This document shows, one piece after another, positions 10,690 through 19,430 of a stretch of DNA of 64,000 nt. Source of the stretch: an uncultured Eubacterium sp. (GTDB lineage: Bacteria; Bacillota; Clostridia; Lachnospirales; Lachnospiraceae). Below the pieces are notes generated by a model. It did not search any database. It worked only from the letters and a program-made list of their open reading frames with translations, and had not been told where the DNA came from. Made by a program: the position numbers and the translations under genes. The DNA lies in the NCBI GenBank assembly GCA_934338065.1, contig CAKRGX010000005.1, forward strand, positions 1 through 64,000. Reading direction: 5' to 3'. Positions within the stretch are counted from its first letter, which is position 1. Each line of letters opens with the position of its first letter.

Positions 10690-11325
10690 ATGAAATATAT
10701 AACCATTGCATTAGCAAAAGGAAGACTTGCAAAACAGACACTGGCTCTTTTGGAGCAGACAGGCATTACCTGTGAGGAAATGAAAGATAAGGAAACCCGT
10801 AAGCTTATCTTTGTAAATAAAGAATTGGGATTGAAGTTTTTTCTTTCTAAAACATCGGATGTCCCTACTTATGTTGAATATGGTGCAGCAGATATCGGAG
10901 TAGTGGGAAGTGATACGATCATGGAGGAAAATCGTAAAGTTTTGGAGGTCCTTGATCTTGGGCTTGGTAAGTGCAATATGTGCGTAGCCGGTCCGGCATC
11001 AGCCGCAGAATTATTACATAATAACCGGGTGATTCGGGTTGCATCCAAATATCCCAATATAGCAAAAGACTACTTCTATAATCAAAAACATCAGACAGTT
11101 GAAATTGTAAAATTAAATGGTTCCGTCGAACTGGCACCAATCGTCGGTTTGTCAGAGGTGATTGTTGACATTGTAGAAACAGGTTCCACATTAAAAGCAA
11201 ATGGATTAGAAGTATTAGAGACAATCTGTCCACTCTCTGCCCGCGTCATTGTTAATGAAGCAAGCATGAAATTACAGCGCGAACGTATCACAAAACTTAT
11301 TAAAGATTTAAAACAGGCATTATAG
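10690..11325 (+). CDS. hisG: ATP phosphoribosyltransferase, short form HisG
   Basis: HisG condenses ATP with PRPP in the first step of histidine synthesis. At 211 residues it lacks the C-terminal regulatory domain of long HisG and so must work with HisZ, encoded just upstream. MKYITIALAKGRLAKQT and the PRPP-binding segment EVIVDIVETGSTLKANGL are typical. A good ribosome site (GGAGG) precedes the start. hisD follows after 16 bases. Confidence 0.96.
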   Translation: MKYITIALAKGRLAKQTLALLEQTGITCEEMKDKETRKLIFVNKELGLKFFLSKTSDVPTYVEYGAADIGVVGSDTIMEENRKVLEVLDLGLGKCNMCVAGPASAAELLHNNRVIRVASKYPNIAKDYFYNQKHQTVEIVKLNGSVELAPIVGLSEVIVDIVETGSTLKANGLEVLETICPLSARVIVNEASMKLQRERITKLIKDLKQAL

Positions 11326-11341
11326 AAAGGAGTATGATCCT

Positions 11342-12652
11342 ATGCGCATCATTGAATTAACAGAAGAATCCAAAGAAAATATTTTGGAAAATTTATTAAA
11401 AAGAAGTCCTAATCAATATGATCAGTATCAGGATACGGTAAATGAAATTCTGAATGAAGTAAAGACAAAGGGAGATGAAGCTGTTTTTGCTTATACAAAA
11501 AAATTTGATAAAGCCGAGATTACTGCAGACAATCTTTTTGTAACGCAGAAAGAAATCGAGGAAGCCTACGATTTAGTAGATGAAACGCTGATTGAAACGA
11601 TGAAAAAATCAATTAAAAACATTCGTTCCTTCCATGAAAAACAGGTACGTAACAGTTGGTTCTCTACAAGAGAAGATGGTGTTATCCTTGGACAGCGCAT
11701 TACTGCTCTTGGCAGTGTAGGTGTTTATGTCCCAGGTGGAAAAGCCGCTTATCCTTCCAGCGTATTAATGAATATCATTCCTGCCAAAGTTGCAGGAGTG
11801 AAACGTATTGTTATGTGTACTCCACCTGATGCGAAAGGAAAAGTTACGCCGGCAACGCTGGTCGCCGCACATCTGGCAGGAGCAACAGAAGTAATTAAAG
11901 TAGGTGGTGCCCAGGCAATCGCTGCGCTGGCTTATGGAACAGAATCAATTCAAAAAGTCGACAAGATTGCAGGTCCGGGAAATATTTTTGTTGCACTGGC
12001 AAAGAAGACGGTATATGGTCATGTTAGCATTGACTCGGTTGCAGGACCAAGTGAAATTCTTGTTTTAGCAGATGAAACAGCAAATCCTCGTTATGTTGCT
12101 GCGGATCTTTTGTCACAGGCTGAACACGATGAACTGGCATCGGCTATTCTGGTTACTACCAGCCGCGAACTGGCAGAGAAAGTTTCGGCACAGGTAGATG
12201 AGTTTGCTGCGTCTTTATCACGTAAAGAAATTATTGAAAAATCAATTGAGAATTATGGTTATATACTGCTTGCAGACACGATGCAGGAAGCCATTGGTGT
12301 TGTTAATGATATTGCATCTGAGCATCTCGAAATACTGACAAAAAATCCATTTGACACGATGACACGCGTACAAAATGCCGGAGCAATTTTCCTGGGAGAG
12401 TATAGCAGTGAACCATTGGGAGATTATTTTGCAGGTCCGAACCATGTATTACCAACAAATGGAACTGCTAAGTTCTTTTCTCCATTATCGGTAGATGATT
12501 TTATCAAGAAATCAAGTGTGATTTCTTACTCAAGAGAAGCTTTGGAAGAAGTACATGAAGATATTATTCATTTTGCCAAAGCAGAGCATCTGACCGCACA
12601 TGCCAATTCTATCGCTGTACGTTTTGGGAAAGAAGTATTTGATGAGGAATAA
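11342..12652 (+). CDS. hisD: Histidinol dehydrogenase
   Basis: HisD carries out the last two oxidations of histidine synthesis, from L-histidinol to L-histidine, using NAD and zinc. The 436-residue length is usual. Conserved stretches include GSVGVYVPGGKAAYPSSVLM, KVGGAQAIAALAYGT, IAGPGNIFVALAK and SQAEHDELASAILV. It is the last of a hisZ-hisG-hisD set; the middle-pathway genes (hisB, H, A, F, I) are not in this window, so the histidine genes are split on this chromosome. Confidence 0.97.
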   Translation: MRIIELTEESKENILENLLKRSPNQYDQYQDTVNEILNEVKTKGDEAVFAYTKKFDKAEITADNLFVTQKEIEEAYDLVDETLIETMKKSIKNIRSFHEKQVRNSWFSTREDGVILGQRITALGSVGVYVPGGKAAYPSSVLMNIIPAKVAGVKRIVMCTPPDAKGKVTPATLVAAHLAGATEVIKVGGAQAIAALAYGTESIQKVDKIAGPGNIFVALAKKTVYGHVSIDSVAGPSEILVLADETANPRYVAADLLSQAEHDELASAILVTTSRELAEKVSAQVDEFAASLSRKEIIEKSIENYGYILLADTMQEAIGVVNDIASEHLEILTKNPFDTMTRVQNAGAIFLGEYSSEPLGDYFAGPNHVLPTNGTAKFFSPLSVDDFIKKSSVISYSREALEEVHEDIIHFAKAEHLTAHANSIAVRFGKEVFDEE

Positions 12653-12656
12653 TTTC

Positions 12657-12685
12657 TTGACAAAATAGGTAGGATGTGTTATTTT
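12657..12685 (+). promoter_or_regulatory. Promoter for rplS
   Basis: TTGACA (12657-12662), a 17-bp spacer and TATTTT (12680-12685) begin just after the hisD stop. A transcript from here would have a leader of about 75 bases before rplS. I see no strong hairpin in that leader, so an L19 autoregulatory leader is possible but not shown. Confidence 0.75.
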
Positions 12686-12766
12686 CTTAATGTTGTGAAT
12701 AAAGTAGATGGTCCTCTGATGGAAATGAATACATTAAGAACATCAAAAAGATTAGGAGGAACAACA

Positions 12767-13114
12767 ATGAACGAAATTATCAAGAAAATCGAAGAAGAGC
12801 AGTTGAAGGCAGATGTACCTGAATTTAGCGTAGGCGATACGGTTAAAGTATATGCCAAGGTAAAAGAGGGTCAGCGTGAAAGAACACAGGTGTTTGAAGG
12901 TGTTGTATTGAAACGTCAGGGTGGAAGCACACGCGAGACATTTACAGTACGTAAGTTCTCCAATGGCGTAGGTGTTGAGAAAACATGGCCGGTTCATTCA
13001 CCAATCGTTGAGAAAGTAGAGATTGTTCGTCTTGGTAAAGTGAGAAGAGCAAAACTGAATTATCTTCGTGGACGCGTTGGTAAAGCAGCTAAAGTTAAAG
13101 AGCTTGTAAAATAA
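12767..13114 (+). CDS. rplS: 50S ribosomal protein L19
   Basis: L19 lies at the interface of the 30S and 50S subunits. The 115-residue protein begins [20 protein letters not shown] and carries the family stretch [16 protein letters not shown] and the basic C-terminus [19 protein letters not shown]. The ATG at 12767 follows AGGAGGA at a good distance; the longer open frame from 12674 overlaps the promoter and is not coding. A terminator follows at once, which suggests a largely monocistronic mRNA. Confidence 0.97.
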   Translation: MNEIIKKIEEEQLKADVPEFSVGDTVKVYAKVKEGQRERTQVFEGVVLKRQGGSTRETFTVRKFSNGVGVEKTWPVHSPIVEKVEIVRLGKVRRAKLNYLRGRVGKAAKVKELVK

Positions 13115-13129
13115 TAATTTGCTTTTCAC

Positions 13130-13164
13130 AGAGGCGCATGGGCAATGCTCATGCGTCTCTTTTC
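13130..13164 (+). terminator. Terminator after rplS
   Basis: An 11-bp stem (13130-13140 with 13150-13160, one G-T pair) has a 9-base loop and is followed by TTTT. It separates rplS from the lepB-rbgA genes, or attenuates read-through into them. Confidence 0.8.
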
Positions 13165-13195
13165 AAAAAAGAACGTATATGATAGGAGCATACCT

Positions 13196-13810
13196 ATGAA
13201 TTTAAGATTTGAAGAAGAACAGAAACGGCAACGCAGGATAGCCCTGGCAAAAGAAGGGGGACGTTTTCTTATTGAGATACTTATTATCATACTGATTGCC
13301 TGGCTTATCATAACATTTGCTTTAAAAAAGGCAAGTGTTATCGGAAGTTCTATGGAGACAACCTTATACAATGGCGAAGACGTTATTGTTAATAAAATGT
13401 CCTATCTGCTCTTTTCGCCCCGTCGTGAACAAGTGATTGCTTTTTATCCGGAAAGTGAAGAGGAAGGTGATTTGGATGAAATGGATGATACCAATATCAT
13501 GATACGCCGTGTTATCGGACTGCCTGGAGAAAAAGTGCAGATTAAAGATGGTAAGGTATGGATCAATGGAGAAACTATTGCTGAAAAATATCCTTTTGAA
13601 CTAATGAATTCTGCCGGAAAGGCTATGAACGAAATACAATTAGAAAACGATGAATATTTTGTTTTAAGTGATAATCGTAATGACATGGATGACAGCCGTA
13701 ATAGCACATTTACCAGAGTAAGGAAGAAAAATATCATTGGTAAAGTGGTCTTACGTTTAAATCCATTTTCCCTCTTGGGGGGACCGGAAATACAAAAGGA
13801 AGAAACGTAA
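13196..13810 (+). CDS. Signal peptidase I paralog with altered active site
   Basis: This has the fold of type I signal peptidases, which remove signal peptides outside the membrane. There is one membrane helix at about 24-43, the nucleophile region GSSMETTL (Ser52), box D RRVIGLPGE at 104-112 and box E SDNRNDMDDSR at 158-168. The lysine that normally acts as general base (YxKR) is Arg104. The serine that normally holds that lysine in box E is Met164, and the box E glycine is Ser158. The two other lepB genes in this window keep all of these. So the protein may be inactive, use another chemistry, or bind substrates without cutting. Start ATG 13196 follows AGGAG at seven bases; rbgA is 25 bases downstream. 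Confidence 0.85.
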   Translation: MNLRFEEEQKRQRRIALAKEGGRFLIEILIIILIAWLIITFALKKASVIGSSMETTLYNGEDVIVNKMSYLLFSPRREQVIAFYPESEEEGDLDEMDDTNIMIRRVIGLPGEKVQIKDGKVWINGETIAEKYPFELMNSAGKAMNEIQLENDEYFVLSDNRNDMDDSRNSTFTRVRKKNIIGKVVLRLNPFSLLGGPEIQKEET

Positions 13811-13835
13811 AAACGTATTCAGAATGGAGGAGAAT

Positions 13836-14690
13836 ATGCATTTTCAATGGTATCCCGGACATATGACAAAGGCAAAACGTGCCATGCAGGAAGATATCAG
13901 GTTAATTGATGTTGTGATCGAACTTGTAGATGCCAGAATCCCATTAAGCAGCAAAAATCCGGATATAAACAGTCTGGCAAACAATAAATCAAGAATTTTA
14001 TTACTTAATAAAAGTGATATGGCGGATCCATCGGTTATCAAAGGCTGGATACGTTATTTTGAACAACAGGGATATCTGGCTATGTCGGTTAATGCTAAAA
14101 AGAGAAATGAATTAAAGCAGGTAAACGCACTTATCCAGGAAGCATGTAAGGCGAAGATAGAGCGCGACCGCAAACGTGGCATTCTCAACCGGCCGGTTCG
14201 TGCCATGATTGTTGGAATTCCTAATGTAGGAAAGTCAACATTTATTAACAGTTTTGCAGGGAAAGCCTGCGCCAAAACGGGAAATAAACCGGGTGTAACA
14301 AAAGGAAAACAATGGATACGCCTGAATAAACAAGTTGAATTGTTAGATACGCCTGGAATTTTATGGCCTAAATTTGAAGATCAGAGTGTTGGTCAGCATC
14401 TGGCATTCATTGGCTCGATTAAAGATGAACTGATCCAAAGTGTCGATCTTGCTTTAGATCTGATTGAATTTTTAGTGTGTGAATATCCGGGAACATTGAC
14501 AGATCATTATGCTGTATCAGAAAAATCCTCTTCATCGGATATCCTGCTTGCTATTGCAAAACAACGTGGATGCATTAAGAGTGGAAATGAACCGGATTAT
14601 GATAAAGCTGCTTTTTTACTTCTGGATGATTTTCGAAATGCAAGATTAGGAAGGATCAACGTTGAAAAGCCACCACGCGAATCCTATTAG
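13836..14690 (+). CDS. rbgA: Ribosome biogenesis GTPase RbgA (YlqF)
   Basis: RbgA is a circularly permuted GTPase needed for late 50S assembly in Firmicutes. The start MHFQWYPGHMTKAKRAM is characteristic. The G motifs come in the order G4 NKSD (about residue 59), G1 GIPNVGKST (about 127) and G3 DTPG (about 171), followed by a helical C-terminal domain. The 284-residue length agrees with B. subtilis RbgA (282). Start ATG 13836 lies five bases after GGAGG; the in-frame ATG at 13824 overlaps the ribosome site. A perfect 12-bp hairpin overlaps the stop codon. Confidence 0.96.
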   Translation: MHFQWYPGHMTKAKRAMQEDIRLIDVVIELVDARIPLSSKNPDINSLANNKSRILLLNKSDMADPSVIKGWIRYFEQQGYLAMSVNAKKRNELKQVNALIQEACKAKIERDRKRGILNRPVRAMIVGIPNVGKSTFINSFAGKACAKTGNKPGVTKGKQWIRLNKQVELLDTPGILWPKFEDQSVGQHLAFIGSIKDELIQSVDLALDLIEFLVCEYPGTLTDHYAVSEKSSSSDILLAIAKQRGCIKSGNEPDYDKAAFLLLDDFRNARLGRINVEKPPRESY

Positions 14691-14705
14691 AAATAATAGG
14701 ATTCG
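14678..14705 (+). other. Perfect 12-bp hairpin with GAAA loop across the rbgA stop codon
   Basis: CGAATCCTATTA (14678-14689), GAAA, then TAATAGGATTCG (14694-14705). The stop codon TAG is 14688-14690, so the stop falls in the stem and loop. No T run follows on either strand, so this is not a simple terminator. It may protect or process the mRNA between rbgA and the next lepB. Confidence 0.7.
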
Positions 14706-14738
14706 TGAGAGAAAAAGTGTGAAAGGAATCGCGAAAAA

Positions 14739-15524
14739 ATGTCGTTCAGTAAAGAAGTAGAAGATAGTTTACAAGCCTGTCATGATATACGGAATCAAAA
14801 AAATCAGGATGATAGGATAGAAGAGGATAAAAATTTTTTTTCACAAAATCCTTTTGATTCAGAAATTGATCGTATATTGAATAAGATATCTGTTGATAAT
14901 GGGCAGTTAGAGTCACCAAAAGAAAAAGCACCTGTAAATGAAAAAAAAACAGAAAAAAATGATGACAAAAATGAATCGGTATTGGCATCCGATGCAAAAC
15001 AACATACGGTACTCCGTACAATGTTAAGTATTTTTGTCTGTATCTTTACAGCATTATTACTTGCTCTTCTTATAACACAGTATATTGCGCATCCTACTTC
15101 GGTAGAAGGCAGTTCCATGGAGTCGGCATTATTTGACGGAGATCAGCTTGTTGTTGAAAATGTCAGTTATTATTTTCATGCTCCCGAGCGATTTGATATC
15201 ATTGTTTTTCCTAATTCCCAGGGGGTCAATTATATTAAGCGGATTATTGGCTTGCCTGGCGAAAAAATACAGATTATAGATGGTACTATTTATATTAATG
15301 AAGTGCGCTTGGAAGAAACTTATGGGAATGAACGGATAGAAGATGGCGGATTGGCAGATGAACTTATTCTTTTAGGAAAGCAGGAGTATTTTGTATTGGG
15401 TGATAATCGGAATGGAAGCATAGACAGCAGGAATCAGGAAGTGGGAACGGTAAAACGAAACGAAATCAAAGGTAAAGCATGGCTTCGATTATATCCTTTT
15501 TCACGTTTCGGATATATTAAGTAA
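14739..15524 (+). CDS. lepB: Signal peptidase I with long acidic cytoplasmic N-terminus
   Basis: This type I signal peptidase cleaves Sec and Tat signal peptides. A charged, Asp/Glu/Lys-rich cytoplasmic segment of about 90 residues is followed by one membrane helix (about 95-116). Ser126 in GSSMESAL, Lys167 in YIKRIIGLPGE and box E GDNRNGSIDSR are all intact, so the enzyme should be active. The N-terminal extension is much longer than in SipS-type enzymes. It lies 48 bases after rbgA, where many Firmicutes carry rnhB. The start has only a modest ribosome site (AAAGGA). Confidence 0.92.
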   Translation: MSFSKEVEDSLQACHDIRNQKNQDDRIEEDKNFFSQNPFDSEIDRILNKISVDNGQLESPKEKAPVNEKKTEKNDDKNESVLASDAKQHTVLRTMLSIFVCIFTALLLALLITQYIAHPTSVEGSSMESALFDGDQLVVENVSYYFHAPERFDIIVFPNSQGVNYIKRIIGLPGEKIQIIDGTIYINEVRLEETYGNERIEDGGLADELILLGKQEYFVLGDNRNGSIDSRNQEVGTVKRNEIKGKAWLRLYPFSRFGYIK

Positions 15525-15571
15525 CAAAGAAAAAACATGTATAGGAAATGGAGGATGTGTAAAGAACTGAC

Positions 15572-16033
15572 ATGGAAATTGAAAAGAAATATTTGGTTTC
15601 ACAAATTCCAGACAATATTGATGACTATGATAAATGGGAGATTGAACAGTGTTATCTCTGTATGAAACCAACAATACGTATACGAAAAAAAAATAAGGAT
15701 TATATTTTGACATATAAAAACAGGCTTGCTCAGAAATCAGAACAGAAACTTTGTGTAGCGGAGGAGATAGAAGTTCCTTTAACAAAAGATGCATTTGAAC
15801 ATTTAAAACAGAAGGCAGATGGAAAATGTATCTGTAAAACAAGATACCGGATTCCCTACGGAAAATATGTAATAGAACTTGACCTTTTTCACAAGGATTA
15901 TGAAGGTTTTGTTCTTGCGGAGGTAGAGTTTTCTTCTATAGAAGAAAGTAAAAAATTTATACCGCCATCCTGGTTTGACCGTGATGTAAGCGGTAATTAT
16001 CACTACACAAATAGTCATTTGTCCCAAATTTAA
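15572..16033 (+). CDS. CYTH-domain protein (triphosphate tunnel enzyme family)
   Basis: CYTH proteins bind triphosphates in a beta-tunnel; bacterial members are often inorganic triphosphatases. The family motif EIEKKYLV (ExExK) is at residues 2-9. Basic tunnel residues follow in TIRIRKKNKDYILTYKNR, and later strands read KTRYRIPYGKYVIELDLF and AEVEF. The length (153) fits a single-domain member. The ribosome site is unusual: GGAGG lies 17 bases before the ATG, with only a weak AAAGAA nearer. The biological substrate is unknown. Confidence 0.8.
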   Translation: MEIEKKYLVSQIPDNIDDYDKWEIEQCYLCMKPTIRIRKKNKDYILTYKNRLAQKSEQKLCVAEEIEVPLTKDAFEHLKQKADGKCICKTRYRIPYGKYVIELDLFHKDYEGFVLAEVEFSSIEESKKFIPPSWFDRDVSGNYHYTNSHLSQI

Positions 16034-16041
16034 ATTTTTAC

Positions 16042-16070
16042 TTGTCATTTCCTTATTACAGAAGTATAAT
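16042..16070 (+). promoter_or_regulatory. Promoter for gdhA
   Basis: TTGTCA (16042-16047), 17 bp, then a perfect TATAAT (16065-16070), 33 bases before the gdhA start. Confidence 0.85.
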
Positions 16071-16079
16071 AATAAGTGA

Positions 16080-17438
<1,359 letters not shown>

Positions 17439-17464
17439 TTTGAAATTATAGTTGCCTGGATATC

Positions 17465-17502
17465 GGGGTTCTGAAATAATTTTATTTCAGAACTCCTTTT
17501 TT
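17465..17502 (+). terminator. Terminator of gdhA
   Basis: A long stem, GGGGTTCTGAAATA with TATTTCAGAACTCC (17465-17495), is followed by six T residues. It separates gdhA from the DUF5688 gene. Confidence 0.9.
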
Positions 17503-17534
17503 CGTATTACGCAGAAAAAAGCGTAAAACAATTC

Positions 17535-17563
17535 TTGCAATCAATGTTTTCTTTTGTTACAAT
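17535..17563 (+). promoter_or_regulatory. Promoter for the intron-split DUF5688 gene
   Basis: TTGCAA (17535-17540), a 17-bp spacer and TACAAT (17558-17563), about 47 bases before the start codon. Confidence 0.7.
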
Positions 17564-17610
17564 TTTTCTACACAGTTACCTTATCTCATAATGATGGGAA
17601 GGGAGTCTAT

Positions 17611-19249
17611 ATGACAAAAGAACAGTTTGTAACCCAGTTGATTCATCATCTGGAAGGAATATTCCCACAAGAGGAGTATAGGATAAGAAGTGATATTTTT
17701 GTCAAAAATAACAGTACAAAACGTTATGGACTTATCATCCAGAAAAGAACGGAACAGGTACATCCTACCATTTACGTAGATGATTTTTTTGAAGATTATT
17801 TACATAAAAAAATTACTTTATCAGAAATTTCAGAGCGAATACAGCAGATTATGAAAGGGGTATCTGAACAAGTAGAACGTTATAGCAAATTTTCAATTGA
17901 ATGGCCGGACTGTCAGTCGAAAGTGACGTATCGGCTTATATCAATGGAGCGGAATAAAGAACTTCTTTCCTGTATACCGCATATTCCTTTTTTAAATCTG
18001 GCCATTGTTTTTTCTCTTGTCTACCATGTGTCGGAACAGGGACTTGAATCCATCTGTATCACTCAGGAATTACAGGATAAATGGAAAGTTTCAACGAAAG
18101 AATTATTTCAACAATCTGAAAAAAATACGATTCGTCTTTTTGAACCACATATTGAAACAATGGAAAATGTTCTTTATAATTATCTCGGTTATAAACCATG
18201 TATAGAAGAGCAGATTCCTTCTATCTATATTTTTTCAAATAAGATGGGGATCAATGGAGCAACTGTATTGATCTACAAAGATCTGATTCATAATTTTGCA
18301 AAGAAAATGCAATCCAATCTTTATATTATCCCTAGCAGTATTCACGAATGTGTGACCCGTTTTGCCGCATAAATAAACAAAGGGCAAGTATTGTGTAACC
18401 ACAGTAACAACTTATTTTTCGAGAGGCAGAATGAATGAGTAACGCCATGAAATGTCTCCTTTAATACTCCGAATAGCGTTTTACATTTGCACAGGTGAAA
18501 GGTTATAAGCTCGGTGAAGGCGGCTGAGAGCCATCCTAACATATAGTGGTGAGGAAATGCGAACTAGAGGTAGTCGAGTGGATGATAGGCCGGAAGTCTA
18601 TAAAATACCTATGGTGAGGATGTTGTCTATACAAAGTCAACTGGCGAACTTTTGAAGGAAAGAGTCTATAGAATAATTATATAGAAATGTATATTGGGGA
18701 TGCAACCAGGTAAGTGTGGGTGAGTAATTAATTCGTGATGACAGCCCATACAGTGTTACAGGCACTGACAAGCTTACAGGCTCAAAGAAAGCACCTAAGG
18801 GTATATGAACAGATAGAAAAATAGGAACGGGGAAAGCTGACAACGTTTAGGATGTGCAAATCCGGCAAGGCGTTCTATGGTAACATAGTTGATGTCAGTG
18901 AGAGCAGGGGCAGCATATCAATGAAACAGTGATAATAAGCTGTGGAGAGACAGCCCCAAGTCAGAGTGTTCATTAAACAGATGGATCAATAGGAATATTC
19001 TGATGGAACGCCGTATGAGATGAAAGTCTCACGTACGGTGTGGAGCGGGGGAAAAGATGGAAAGCAGAATATGATCTGTTCAGATCTTACCTATCGCTAT
19101 TACTTGTTATTCCAGATGCCGGAGCTGGTCCGCTGTCATATCTGTCCGACATGGTAAAAGAAATCAATCAGGCACATGTACAAGCAGAAGAAGTTTTGTC
19201 TGATTGCGCATATTATTATGATTTAGAAGAAAAACGTTTCGTTTTATGA
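17611..19249 (+). CDS. DUF5688 family protein, interrupted by a group II intron (join 17611-18349, 19101-19249)
   Basis: Exon 1 runs from ATG 17611 (after AAGGGAG) to 18349 and exon 2 from 19101 to the TGA at 19249. Joined, they give 888 bases, an unbroken 295-residue frame; the junction codon is T plus TA (Leu), giving SSIHE-LLVIPDAG. Both halves look like one DUF5688 protein, a family common in Lachnospiraceae with no known function. It is soluble, with no signal or membrane helix. Without splicing, translation ends eight codons into the intron, at the TAA of 18370-18372. This argues against a pseudogene, since exon 2 keeps its frame and a sensible sequence (MVKEINQAHVQAEEVLSD). Confidence 0.85.
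18350..19100 (+). mobile_element. Group II intron without a reverse transcriptase gene (751 nt)
   Basis: It starts with GTGTG (18350), matching the GUGYG rule, and ends in AT (19099-19100), matching the AY rule. ATTCGTG at 18731-18737 is an exact 7-bp complement (EBS1) of the last seven exon bases CACGAAT (IBS1, 18343-18349). A weaker EBS2-IBS2 pair may be AATAC (18604-18608) with GTATT (18338-18342). TATGG (18610-18614) and CCTAAG (18794-18799) form the two strands of the 11-nt GAAA-loop receptor. Domain V and VI follow at 19008-19100. No ORF for a maturase exists in domain IV, so splicing would need a maturase from elsewhere or be RNA-only. Confidence 0.92.
19008..19100 (+). ncRNA. Group II intron domains V and VI
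   Basis: Domain V is 19008-19041, exactly 34 nt: an 8-bp lower stem, a two-base CG bulge, a 5-bp upper stem, a T-G closing pair and a GAAA loop. The catalytic triad reads CGC. Domain VI runs from about 19044 to the end: AGCG pairs with CGCT, then G-T, an unpaired A at 19093, then further pairs. That A is eight bases from the 3' splice site, the usual place for the branch-point adenosine. Confidence 0.9.
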
Positions 19250-19286
19250 CAAATAAAATATTTTTTTAATAGTTTAAAAATAGCCC

Positions 19287-19316
19287 TTTACAAATATGCA
19301 TTTACTGATATATAAT
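19287..19316 (+). promoter_or_regulatory. Promoter for tRNA-Arg
   Basis: TTTACA (19287-19292), an 18-bp spacer and TATAAT (19311-19316), 12 bases before the tRNA 5' end. Confidence 0.8.
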
Positions 19317-19328
19317 AAATGAGTAAAT

Positions 19329-19401
19329 GCATCTGTGGCTCAGTGGATAGAGTAGAGGCTTCCGAAGCCTTTGGTCGGGGGTTCGAATCCCTCCAGGTGC
19401 A
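19329..19401 (+). tRNA. tRNA-Arg (anticodon CCG)
   Basis: The 73-nt cloverleaf has acceptor GCATCTG paired with CAGGTGC (one T-G pair) and discriminator A. The anticodon stem is GAGGC/GCCTT with loop TTCCGAA, so the anticodon is CCG, reading CGG. The T loop is GTTCGAATC. The CCA end is not encoded and must be added by nucleotidyltransferase. It probably shares a transcript with hslO, which starts 29 bases downstream with no terminator between them. Confidence 0.95.
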
Positions 19402-19430
19402 TTCTTTTATTGTAAGAAAGGATGATTTGC

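Noticed and set aside
12674..12766. N-terminal extension of L19
   Set aside because: It overlaps the promoter and lacks a ribosome site; the ATG at 12767 gives the normal 115-residue protein.
15555..15665. Small ORF beginning at ATG 15555 next to GGAGG, before the CYTH gene
   Set aside because: The ribosome site abuts the ATG with no spacing and the peptide has no recognisable feature.
17554..18372. DUF5688 gene as a truncated pseudogene
   Set aside because: The downstream piece keeps frame and family sequence, and the sequence between has all the marks of a group II intron with exact splice sites.
18342..18843. Short minus-strand open frames within the intron
   Set aside because: They have no ribosome site, resemble no family and overlap structured intron RNA.
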